A stretch of DNA of 64,000 nucleotides, taken from Leptotrichia sp. oral taxon 223. Its GTDB lineage: Bacteria > Fusobacteriota > Fusobacteriia > Fusobacteriales > Leptotrichiaceae. The stretch is taken from positions 344,675 through 408,674 of the forward strand of contig NZ_JABXYU010000004.1 in NCBI RefSeq assembly GCF_013394795.1. Reading direction: 5' to 3'. Shown one piece after another: positions 53,254-61,327 of this stretch (its first letter is position 1; every line of letters starts with the position of its first letter). The translations under genes were made by a program, and so were the position numbers. The notes beneath the pieces were generated by a model. It had not been told where the DNA came from. It did not search any database and saw nothing but the letters and a program-made list of their open reading frames with translations.

Positions 53254-54684
53254 TTAAATTCCAAATTTCTTGAGCAAACAAACAACCTCCAAATGCTGGG
53301 TTATCGGGAACATATCCACCACCGAACACCTAGCCAGCCTATACCCAAATTCCCCAAACTTCATCAAATCTGTCATCAAAGTTTTTGGATTACAAGACAC
53401 ATAAATTATATTTTTAGTATTATATTTTACCAGTTTTGTGATAGTTTTTTCGCCTACTCCAGCTCGTGGAGGATCCAAAATTAAAATATCTGGCTTGATT
53501 CCGTCATTGTCAAATTCATCTAATTTTGCAAAGACATCTCCTGCGATAAAATATGCGTTCCGAATGTTGTTTAATTTTGCATTTTCATTGGCTTTTTCTA
53601 CCGCCTCTGGCACTAACTCGATTCCATAAACCTGCTTTGCCTTTTTTGAAACAATTTGCCCAATTGTACCAGTACCACTAAATAAATCAAAAACTATTGC
53701 TTCATCAATTTTAATATTTTCAATTTCTTCAAGATATGTTAAGACTTTTCCGTATAATTTTTCGACTGTCTGGGAATTTGTCTGGAAAAAGCTGTATGGA
53801 CTGATTTTAAATTTTAATCCAAAAATTTCCTCTGTCAAATCACGTTCTCCATACAAAATCGTTTCACTTTCGGAAATAACCATATCCGAGAAATTATCAT
53901 TAAATGTGTGTAAAATTCCCGTAATTTTAAAACCATCATCCAAATTTAAGGCTAACAATCCTTCCTTAAATTTCTTTTGAAATTTTTCCTTTTCTATCTC
54001 GCTAATTTGCGTCGTTGTTACAATATTTACCAAAATCTGCTTTGTAAATTCCGCTTTTCTAATCACAAGATTTCTAAAAAAACCTATACGATCTAGCCTG
54101 TGATAAAAATCAAAACCTGTCTTTTTACAAAATTCATTACAAAAAACATAAATTTTATTAAAATTATCATCCATTAATTTCAGCCCATCAACTTCTACAA
54201 TGTCGTGAAAGCTGTTCTGCTTATGAAGCCCTAAAATTATAGGCCCTCCTTTTGTAGCATTTCCAAAGCTAAATTCCATCTTGTTTCTATATTTATCAGG
54301 CTTTACACTTCTAACAGGCTCTTCAAAAATATAATCATACTTAATAATTCTGTCTAATTCTTTTTTTATATGTCCTGCTTTCATTTCAAGTTGCTCATCA
54401 TACGTGTAATACTGGTAGTTACAGCCTCCATTTTGCCTTTCAATGTCATCATAAATCGCATTTTGTCTCCCAGCAAAGTCAATAATTTTGCAATGTATCA
54501 GTTCATACTTTCTCCGTCTTTTTACAAAAATTCCCTCAACAACTTGATTTTCTGCCGCATTAATATTCACATAAATTTTATTTTCATCAAAAAATCCGTA
54601 AGCTCTACCTTTTGTATCAAGATTCACAATTTTTAGCTGTATCAAATCCCCTTTTTTCAAACTTTTCTTTTCTGTTTTTTCCAT
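53254..54684 (-). CDS. 23S rRNA (uracil-5-)-methyltransferase, RumA/RlmD type
   Basis: 476 residues. N-terminal TRAM domain (KGDLIQLKIVNLDTKGRAYGF), then the methyltransferase with VFDLFSGTGTIGQIVSK, LDPPRAGVG and the catalytic-Cys motif YVSCNPKTL. The usual CGGC iron-sulphur element is reduced to NGGCNYQ, so the cluster may be absent, as in some relatives. ATG 54684 has GGAG 6 bases upstream. U747, U1939 or U54-type targets are possible. Confidence 0.9.
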   Translation of the reverse strand: MEKTEKKSLKKGDLIQLKIVNLDTKGRAYGFFDENKIYVNINAAENQVVEGIFVKRRRKYELIHCKIIDFAGRQNAIYDDIERQNGGCNYQYYTYDEQLEMKAGHIKKELDRIIKYDYIFEEPVRSVKPDKYRNKMEFSFGNATKGGPIILGLHKQNSFHDIVEVDGLKLMDDNFNKIYVFCNEFCKKTGFDFYHRLDRIGFFRNLVIRKAEFTKQILVNIVTTTQISEIEKEKFQKKFKEGLLALNLDDGFKITGILHTFNDNFSDMVISESETILYGERDLTEEIFGLKFKISPYSFFQTNSQTVEKLYGKVLTYLEEIENIKIDEAIVFDLFSGTGTIGQIVSKKAKQVYGIELVPEAVEKANENAKLNNIRNAYFIAGDVFAKLDEFDNDGIKPDILILDPPRAGVGEKTITKLVKYNTKNIIYVSCNPKTLMTDLMKFGEFGYRLARCSVVDMFPITQHLEVVCLLKKFGI

Positions 54685-54714
54685 TAATTTCTCCAATTTT
54701 CTAAATTATCATTT

Positions 54715-55863
54715 CTACTTCTCTTTTATATATTTTCCCAATCTCGCAATCGCTTCTTCCAATACTTGAATATCATGCACAATCGAAAATCTTACATACC
54801 CCTCCACTTGAAATGTAATTCCAGGAACAATCGCAAGTTCCGTTTTTTCCAGTAAATCAAGAACAAAATCAAACGATTTCACATTTTTAAACTTCTCAAT
54901 ATTCTTATAAGTTGCAAAAACATAAAACGCCCCTTTAGGTTTCAGACATTCAAAACCTAATTTTTCCAATCCATTTACAAAATATTCCACTCTTTTTTTA
55001 TAAATTTCAGAAATTTTTGTTGTATCAGAACATTTATCAAGGGCTACAATCGCTCCATATTGTGACAATGTTGATGCACTTGTTACATTGTACTGGCTAA
55101 CTTTCTTCACTTGATTCTGTAATTTTTCATCGGCAATAATATACCCAAGTCTGTAGCCTGTCATTGAATGTGATTTTGAAAATCCATTAATTATAATAAG
55201 CTGCTCCTTCAATTCATTAGAAAATTTCGCAAAGGAAGTAAATTTTTCAAAAGTAATCGCTGCATAAATTTCATCACTTATCAAATAAATATTTTTTTCT
55301 TTCAAAAATTTCACAATTTTAACCATTTCTTCTTCTGCAAGCGTAATTCCAGATGGATTATTCGGATATGTCAAAATTATCAATTTAGTCTTAGCAGTAA
55401 TATTCCTTTCCAAAATCTCTTTCGTCAACACAAAACCATTTTCTTCCAAGTCAACAAATTTAGTTTTCGCCTCAGAAATCGTAATTAATGGCTCATATCC
55501 CACATATGCAGGTGTTGGAATAATCACTTCGTCATCTTTTGCTAAAATAGTTTTCAAAACCGAAGCAAGCCCTTCTGTAGAACCAACTGTCACCAAAACA
55601 TTTTGAGCGTTATAGTTTCCAAAAAAATTTTCGTTATAATATTTGGCAATCTTTTCTCTTAATTCAGGCATCCCTCCCACAGGAGAATATTTTATTCTGC
55701 TATTTAAAGCATGATAAGCCACAGCTTCCTTCACTTCCTGCGGAACATCAATATCAGGCTCCCCAATCGTCATATTTATCACATTTTTATAGTTTACCAG
55801 TCTTTCATGAATTTTCCTAATATCAGAAATCTCAATTCCTTCAATAATTGGATTTATATACAT
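54715..55863 (-). CDS. Class I/II pyridoxal-phosphate aminotransferase
   Basis: 382 residues. Pattern YSPVGGMPELREKIAKYY, YPNNPSG, SDEIYAAITF and the PLP lysine in NGFSKSHSMTGYRLGYI place it in the fold-type I aspartate aminotransferase group, close to PatA-type N-acetyl-diaminopimelate or aromatic transaminases. Final Arg in EGYVRFSIV binds the carboxylate. Located 30 bases upstream of rlmD in the same direction. The amino acid substrate is not determined. Confidence 0.9.
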   Translation of the reverse strand: MYINPIIEGIEISDIRKIHERLVNYKNVINMTIGEPDIDVPQEVKEAVAYHALNSRIKYSPVGGMPELREKIAKYYNENFFGNYNAQNVLVTVGSTEGLASVLKTILAKDDEVIIPTPAYVGYEPLITISEAKTKFVDLEENGFVLTKEILERNITAKTKLIILTYPNNPSGITLAEEEMVKIVKFLKEKNIYLISDEIYAAITFEKFTSFAKFSNELKEQLIIINGFSKSHSMTGYRLGYIIADEKLQNQVKKVSQYNVTSASTLSQYGAIVALDKCSDTTKISEIYKKRVEYFVNGLEKLGFECLKPKGAFYVFATYKNIEKFKNVKSFDFVLDLLEKTELAIVPGITFQVEGYVRFSIVHDIQVLEEAIARLGKYIKEK

Positions 55864-55933
55864 TTTAATACCTTCCTTTTCTTAATTTTTATTATTAAAT
55901 TTTTAATATTTCTTTCTTTGTAATATAATAAAT

Positions 55934-56869
55934 TTACTGTAAATTAAATTTTTGTATTTTTTTCAAATTTTGCTTATACTCATTAATATTTTTAGATTTT
56001 ATCACTCTTTCATTATAACTTTCTAAAGCCTCTATTATATATGAAAGTTTTGCATATTTCTTTTGTTTCATACTTGGATAAACAGTTGAAAAATAATCTA
56101 ACGCTTTTAAAAAATTTTTAGTATTCAAATAATTAGTTATAATGTATAATTCTGCATCCATTATATACTCTTCTCTTAAATCTGAACCTAGATATGTATA
56201 AAATTTAGTATTTGATAAATTTTTATATTTTTCTATAGCAATTTCAAAACTTTCTGTTGACTTTAAAAAATTTTTTTCTTTTCGATATTTCATTCCTGCC
56301 TGATAATATGTTTCAGGAAAATCTGGAAATAATGAAGTTAGCTTTTTTCTAATTTTCTCAACTTCATTTCTATTTCCGATTTCTTCATAGGAATCTGACA
56401 AATTATTATATGCCATCGGATATTCAGGATTAATTTTTATTACTTGTTCGTAATATTTTACAGCTTGTTTTGGATTATTGTTTAAATACTGTTCATAATA
56501 ACCTAAATAAAAATATGCCAAATAATTATTTTTATCTTCTTTTACAGACTTCAAGAGCAAATCTCTCATTTTTTCTTTATCTCTATAAAAATATTTTATA
56601 CTTTCCAAAAAAATATTTTTTGATTTTTCATTTATTTTTATTTTACTTATTTCATTAAATTCTTTTTTAGATAACTCAATCACTTCTTTTATTGCATCTT
56701 GATTTATTTCATTTTTTGCATCTTTTTCACTTTGAATATTTATCACTTTAACATCATTAACCTTCTGTTTAAAATAATTTCCCACTTCTTTATCTTCAGT
56801 AATTACTACAACATCTGAGAATGAATTAAAACTTAAAACTATAGATAAAATTATTAATGCCTTTTTCAT
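55934..56869 (-). CDS. Exported tetratricopeptide-repeat protein
   Basis: 311 residues. A signal peptide spans about 1-18. A K/N-rich region is followed by TPR units from about 105: YLAYFYLGYYEQYLNNNPKQAVKYYEQVIKINPEYPMAYNNLSDSYEEIGN and FPETYYQAGMKYRKEKNFLKSTESFEIAI. It probably acts as a periplasmic scaffold. It is monocistronic and A/T-rich. ATG 56869 is used because the frame's earlier TTG is weaker. Confidence 0.8.
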   Translation of the reverse strand: MKKALIILSIVLSFNSFSDVVVITEDKEVGNYFKQKVNDVKVINIQSEKDAKNEINQDAIKEVIELSKKEFNEISKIKINEKSKNIFLESIKYFYRDKEKMRDLLLKSVKEDKNNYLAYFYLGYYEQYLNNNPKQAVKYYEQVIKINPEYPMAYNNLSDSYEEIGNRNEVEKIRKKLTSLFPDFPETYYQAGMKYRKEKNFLKSTESFEIAIEKYKNLSNTKFYTYLGSDLREEYIMDAELYIITNYLNTKNFLKALDYFSTVYPSMKQKKYAKLSYIIEALESYNERVIKSKNINEYKQNLKKIQKFNLQ

Positions 56870-56964
56870 CAATATTCCCTTTCCAAATAAAAAAATTATT
56901 TTTATGATTTTTTAAATTATAACATATTTTCATTTATGTTTCCATTTTTTACTCTGCTATTTCC

Positions 56965-57003
56965 AATAAAAAAGGCTACCCTATTTTGCAAGATAACCTT
57001 TAA
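56965..57003. terminator. Bidirectional terminator by the decayed toxin-antitoxin locus
   Basis: AAAAAAGGCTACCC and AGATAACCTTT form a long imperfect stem, with T-runs on both sides when read in either direction. Confidence 0.6.
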
Positions 57004-57007
57004 TTTT

Positions 57008-57046
57008 TTATCTGTACACTTTGCTCAATTTTACTTTATATTTCAT
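57008..57046 (-). pseudogene. RelE-type toxin remnant
   Basis: The frame MKYKVKLSKVYR-stop (12 codons) overlaps the antitoxin end by the usual few bases. It looks like the N-terminus of a RelE/ParE toxin (MKYKVKLSK...), cut off and fused to a terminator. Confidence 0.55.
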
Positions 57047-57260
57047 TTTCAAGCCCTAACTCTTTTACAAAATCATCAAAATCCACAAAATCCCCTGTAC
57101 TTTCCTCAATAACTTTATCCAATGCAATCGCATCTTCATAGTCTTCAATTTACTCCCTTATCAGTTCAAGAATAAATTCATTTTCACTTTTCCCATTTTC
57201 AGAAGCAATCTTGCTAAACTCTTTTTGCATTTCTGCTGGTATTTCTATTGTATAAATCAT
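57036..57260 (-). pseudogene. RHH antitoxin with premature stop (DUF6290/RelB-like)
   Basis: Residues 1-36 read MIYTIEIPAEMQKEFSKIAS...FILELIRE, then TAA at 57150-57152, then the same frame continues IEDYEDAIALDKVIEES...VKELGLENEI-stop. Total ~74 codons, normal for this antitoxin family. A single codon change from a sense codon (for example GCA) explains the stop. The adjoining toxin is also truncated. Confidence 0.75.
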
Positions 57261-57412
57261 TTTTAGTCCCCCAATTCTTAATATGATTTTTTATTTTATT
57301 ATAATATATAAAAAAAATCATTTTCAATTAAATTTTTTTAAATTCCCCATTGTCATTTTACACTTTTTTTGATAAAATTGATATATAAAACTTTAATTTG
57401 AAAGGAAATAAA

Positions 57413-58165
57413 ATGGATAATAAAAATCAACAAATAATTGACGCCAACTTGATAATCAAGATTATTTATAAAAATAAACTGTTAATCGCTTTAACTACAA
57501 TAATAGTCGTGATACTTTCCACAGTTTTTGTCTTTGTAAACAAATCCTTTAAATCAGACATTACCCTTTATGGAAATGATAAAGTCCTTACTGAAATTGG
57601 AGAAAATTCACAGTCTTCATTAAATTCTTTTGACTTTTACTCTTACTTGAAAAAAAATTCAAAAACTTTGAGAAATGTAAATTTGCCAGAGGATAAGTTC
57701 TTTAAGGAAATGACAACAAGATTGACAGCACAGTCTGAAAATAATGATCCGACAGTAAAAGTAAAATTCACTACAAATAACAAAACTGAAGGGGAAAATT
57801 TTGCAAAAGAGTACCCAGCACTTGCACAAGGCTATCTGCTTGAAAGAAAAAATAACTTTTTGGATACACAAATAAAATTATTGGAGCAGCAATACAGCTT
57901 TTTAACACAAAATATTGACATACGAACTACAAAAGACTCATTAACAGATACGTTAGTTTCAAGATTGGCATATTACCGTCTATTAAGAAATGACTCAAAT
58001 CCAGTTGTTAAATATGTAAATTCCATAACAAAACCTGCATTGAATAAAAAGCTTGTTATAGCTGGTTCTCTGTTTTTAGGACTATTTTTAGGAATTTTGA
58101 TTGCTTTTATGAAAGAATTTTCTACTACATTAGACTGGGAAGACATTAAAAAAAGAAAAAATTAG
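57413..58165 (+). CDS. Wzz/chain-length-determinant-like inner-membrane protein
   Basis: 250 residues. TM1 at about 20-42 (LLIALTTIIVVILSTVFVFVNK), a ~155-residue periplasmic region with coiled-coil potential (LLERKNNFLDTQIKLLEQQYSFLTQNIDI), and TM2 at about 208-230 (AGSLFLGLFLGILIAFMKEF). This is the Wzz/PCP fold layout controlling O-antigen or capsule chain length. No polymerase or glycosyltransferase genes are adjacent. ATG 57413 has AAAGGA 6 bases upstream. Confidence 0.78.
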   Translation: MDNKNQQIIDANLIIKIIYKNKLLIALTTIIVVILSTVFVFVNKSFKSDITLYGNDKVLTEIGENSQSSLNSFDFYSYLKKNSKTLRNVNLPEDKFFKEMTTRLTAQSENNDPTVKVKFTTNNKTEGENFAKEYPALAQGYLLERKNNFLDTQIKLLEQQYSFLTQNIDIRTTKDSLTDTLVSRLAYYRLLRNDSNPVVKYVNSITKPALNKKLVIAGSLFLGLFLGILIAFMKEFSTTLDWEDIKKRKN

Positions 58166-58181
58166 TCAATAATAAAATTAA

Positions 58182-58220
58182 AGGGATTATCTCGCATTCT
58201 GAGGTAATCCCTATTTTTTA
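58182..58220. terminator. Wzz-like gene terminator (bidirectional)
   Basis: AGGGATTATCTC pairs with GAGGTAATCCCT, followed by TTTTTT. Confidence 0.85.
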
Positions 58221-58223
58221 TTT

Positions 58224-59081
58224 TTAACCTATCTCAACCATTTTTCTCTTTCTCTTATCAAAAGTTACCATTTCAGTAATTCCAAATTCCTTTGCATATT
58301 CGCCAGCTTCCTTTATCTTCATTCCAACATGTTCAGAATAATGTGAGTCACTTGACAAAATCACAGGAATATCATATTTTTTCACATACTCCATAAAATC
58401 TCTGTACGGAGTAATTTCTTTGATTGGATAACGATAAAACGTCCCTGTGTTTATATCCACAACCATGTTATTTTTTTTCAAACATCTAGCCGTACTTTCA
58501 AGCAAGCTGTCAACATCTTCTTTTTCTGGAATATTTTTAAATAATCTCAAGTTAAACGGATGCCCCAGAATGTCATACATTCCAGTATTTGCAACATCCT
58601 CAATCTCTTTTGCATAATCTTTCCAAATCTGCACCAAATCTCCATCAGTAAATTTATGCTTCAAAGCACTGAAATCAAATCCCCAGCCCTTAATAAAATG
58701 AATCGAAACAATTAGATAGTCAAAATCATATTTAGACAATATTTCCTTAACTTTCTCCTGATTCTTAAAATTACACACTTCAATTCCAAATTTTACTGGA
58801 TACCCCTTTGATTTCAATTTATCTATAAAATCTCTGTATTCATCCAATGTATGCACAAATTTTGTTTTCTGCTCAAGCCATTTTTTCTGGAAATTCCCAG
58901 TTTCGCTGTCATTCAAAATAAGCTCATCATAATACAAATCCTTAAATTCCTTAAATCCATGGGTATGCTCCGTTATCCCTATTTCCGAAAGTCCCATTTC
59001 CTTTGCCTTTGCAAAAAACGGATTTACATAATCCTCATCATAACTCCCATATTCAAAATGCATGTGATAATCCACCAGCAT
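58224..59081 (-). CDS. PHP-family phosphatase, histidinol-phosphatase-like
   Basis: 285 residues. Metal ligands of the PHP fold: YHMHFEYGS, TEHTHGF, HFIKGWGFD, LGHPFNL, and SSDSHYSEHVG. This matches HisK/YtvP-type histidinol phosphatases. No other histidine genes are near, so another phosphoester could be the substrate. Start 59081 is preceded by GGAGA. Confidence 0.82.
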   Translation of the reverse strand: MLVDYHMHFEYGSYDEDYVNPFFAKAKEMGLSEIGITEHTHGFKEFKDLYYDELILNDSETGNFQKKWLEQKTKFVHTLDEYRDFIDKLKSKGYPVKFGIEVCNFKNQEKVKEILSKYDFDYLIVSIHFIKGWGFDFSALKHKFTDGDLVQIWKDYAKEIEDVANTGMYDILGHPFNLRLFKNIPEKEDVDSLLESTARCLKKNNMVVDINTGTFYRYPIKEITPYRDFMEYVKKYDIPVILSSDSHYSEHVGMKIKEAGEYAKEFGITEMVTFDKRKRKMVEIG

Positions 59082-59225
59082 AATATCTCCTCACCTTCTA
59101 CATAGTAAATTTTTTTAATTTTTAACTGCTTTAAAAAAATCAAAATTGAAATGAAATAATTATAAGTTTTAAGTTCAATTTTAAAATAAATTTCTATATT
59201 TTATAAATAAAAATCATATATAAAG

Positions 59226-59268
59226 GAAAAAGCCATTCCAAAATTCATCATTTTGAAACAGCCTTTCT
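59226..59268 (-). terminator. Cold-shock gene terminator
   Basis: Reading leftward, GGCTGTTTCAAAAT pairs with ATTTTGGAATGGCT, followed by TTTTTCC. Confidence 0.75.
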
Positions 59269-59292
59269 TTAAACAAAAAATTAATTAATCGA

Positions 59293-59490
59293 TTATTGAG
59301 AAATTACATTTGTTGCTTGAGGTCCTTTTGGTCCTTCTTCTACATCAAAGCTTACTTCTTCACCTTCGTTAACTGTTTTGAATCCTTCTTTATTGATTTT
59401 TGAGAAATGTAAGAAATAATCATTCCCATCTTCTCCTGAAATAAATCCAAATCCTTTTTTGTCGTTAAACCATTTTACTTTACCTAACAA
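59293..59490 (-). CDS. Cold-shock protein (CspA family)
   Basis: 65 residues, a single OB fold with RNP1 (KGFGFISG) and RNP2-like (DYFLHFS), ending [10 protein letters not shown]. The TTG at 59490 is the start: AGGAGG lies 7 bases upstream and the family N-terminus (LGKVKWFN) begins there. The frame extends 10 codons upstream without support. It binds single-stranded RNA as a chaperone. Confidence 0.95.
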   Translation of the reverse strand: MLGKVKWFNDKKGFGFISGEDGNDYFLHFSKINKEGFKTVNEGEEVSFDVEEGPKGPQATNVISQ

Positions 59491-59520
59491 AGTATTACCT
59501 CCTAAAATTTTACACCTCAA

Positions 59521-59595
59521 ACAACTGTTACTGTTACAAATATATATTTTTTGTTACATGTTACTTGCTTTTGGTTATCTGAAATTATTATACCA
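59521..59595 (-). promoter_or_regulatory. Cold-shock gene promoter and repeated-motif 5' leader
   Basis: Extended -10 TGG-TATAAT, reading leftward, hexamer at 59587-59592. The ~90-base leader holds four GTAAC(A) units in two pairs (59529-59538 and 59556-59568). Long leaders in csp mRNAs can act as temperature sensors. No specific structure is proved. Confidence 0.5.
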
Positions 59596-59773
59596 CACTT
59601 TTTCAAAAAAGAATAGTCCTTTTTTTCAAAATTTTAACTTTTTTCAAGAAAATATTATAAAAGATTTGTCAAGCCTAATTTTTAACAAACATTTATCGTT
59701 ACAGCCCTTGTAATTTATCCAAAAACAATATAAAATATATATTAAGAATAAACTGAAAAGGACGTGGTAATTT

Positions 59774-60286
59774 ATGAATTTAAAAAAACAAATGTTAGTC
59801 AGCGCATTTGCAATATTAGCAATAATGAGCTGTGGAAAAAAAGATGAAGCCCAAAATGAAGATCAGGATGAAATTCAAATTGAACAGCAAAGTGCCGACA
59901 CTGCAACTAACAATTCTCAAGATAACCCGCAGGAAGCACAGCCAGTTGTAGAATCCTCTGAAACCATTAACGAAAATGCCAACAATCAACCTCTTTCTCA
60001 AGTAAAGCCTGAGGAAATAAAAACTAGCAAAACTTTACAGCATGTAGACAAGCTTATTGGCAAGGAAATTCCAATGGAAGATAGAATTTTAGTATTTTCT
60101 AAGGAAAACAACCAATACAAAATAACTTACAAAGGCGAATCTGAAAATGGAATGCAGACAGATACTAAAAACCTCACTTTTAATGAAAAAAATGACAGCC
60201 TGACAGATGGTACCTATACATTTAAACTGAATAAAAATAAATTAGGTTTATATGCTGGAAATCAATTCATATTTACAGTTGACTAA
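59774..60286 (+). CDS. Lipoprotein with acidic linker
   Basis: 170 residues. Lipobox LAIMSC at about 17-22. Then a Q/N/E-rich linker (residues 24-75), and a beta-rich C-terminal domain (RILVFSKENNQYKITYKGESEN, LTDGTYTFKLNKNKLGLY). AAAAGGACG precedes the ATG. The family is not recognised. Confidence 0.78.
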   Translation: MNLKKQMLVSAFAILAIMSCGKKDEAQNEDQDEIQIEQQSADTATNNSQDNPQEAQPVVESSETINENANNQPLSQVKPEEIKTSKTLQHVDKLIGKEIPMEDRILVFSKENNQYKITYKGESENGMQTDTKNLTFNEKNDSLTDGTYTFKLNKNKLGLYAGNQFIFTVD

Positions 60287-60313
60287 TCCCATCAAGATTA
60301 ATTCCTAAAAATA

Positions 60314-60364
60314 CACTCAAGCAGTTAAATTATATATTTTTTATAGCTGCCTGAGTTTTTTTAT
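60314..60364. terminator. Bidirectional terminator
   Basis: ACTCAAGCAG pairs with CTGCCTGAGT, followed by TTTTTTTATAAT. It ends the lipoprotein gene and, in reverse, the two-gene sheath-like operon. Confidence 0.8.
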
Positions 60365-60419
60365 AATGGTATTCATATTTAATACTGAATCCCATAAAAA
60401 AAACTAATAAATCCATTTT

Positions 60420-61304
60420 TTATTCAATAGTGATTTTTCTTGGAATAACTCTTTTTTTCTGAACAATTTCTCTATCTTTCCCTAAATTATCCAAAATTTT
60501 AATTAAATGCTGATAAAGTTCCTCATTATTATAATTCTCACATTCCATCTGTAATTTTAAATTAATATAGGCAATTATAATATCTCTTTCCACATTTCCA
60601 TTTAAGCAATTCACATAAAAATTAACATCATAAATATCTAAATTTGCCTTTTTGGAAGCCTCTTTTCCAAACAGTTCCAAAATTTTAGGATGAAGTGTGC
60701 CTAATTCATGTCTTGAAGAATATTTTGCATTTATCAGTTCCAGCAAGTTAAAATCACGCCTTAAATCTCTAAAACTATTGTAGTCATTTCTAAGCTCCGC
60801 TCCAACTCTTGTAATAAATCGTGTTATTTCAATTTCTCCAATTTTTTTCCTTCTGATATTTTCGATATTATCAACATTCACTTCTAATTGATTACCTAAA
60901 TTAAACTCATTTTTAGTAAATTTATCTTCACTCTTTATTTCAATATTTTTTCCATTATTCAAAATTTCTAGCGAAAAATCAGCACTTCTAACATAAAATT
61001 TTCTTTCTTCAAAATCTGAAAACAGTTTTAATTTTAAAATATATCTATTCTCAATTTCAGGCATATCAAATTTATAGTCTTCATTCATCCAGAAAATTTT
61101 TCCGCTACATTTCACAATTCCTTTTGTTACTGTCACTTGCTTATTTTCTGTATCTGCAACAAGATTAAATCCTGAAATTATTCCATCTTTTCTATCCAAA
61201 TACAATAATTCTGTCAATTCTGCCGGATTATCCCTCAACAAATCAAGTGCCTCTTTACTTATCACCTGCCCATGCCCAAATATCGGATATTTATTCTCAA
61301 TCAT
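60420..61304 (-). CDS. Putative tail/baseplate-like structural protein
   Basis: 294 residues. The N-terminal part (YPIFGHGQVISKEALDLLRDNPAELTELLYLDRKDGIISGFNLVADTENKQVTVTKGIVKCSGKIFWMN) reads like N-terminal domains of phage-type baseplate or fibre proteins, where a defined ITKGI-GKIFW strand pattern is common. The C-terminal half is helical. It is 23 bases downstream of the sheath-like gene, so both share an operon. Not recognised as a named family. The structural assignment is an inference. Confidence 0.45.
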   Translation of the reverse strand: MIENKYPIFGHGQVISKEALDLLRDNPAELTELLYLDRKDGIISGFNLVADTENKQVTVTKGIVKCSGKIFWMNEDYKFDMPEIENRYILKLKLFSDFEERKFYVRSADFSLEILNNGKNIEIKSEDKFTKNEFNLGNQLEVNVDNIENIRRKKIGEIEITRFITRVGAELRNDYNSFRDLRRDFNLLELINAKYSSRHELGTLHPKILELFGKEASKKANLDIYDVNFYVNCLNGNVERDIIIAYINLKLQMECENYNNEELYQHLIKILDNLGKDREIVQKKRVIPRKITIE

Positions 61305-61327
61305 CTTTCCCCCATTTTTTTATCTTA

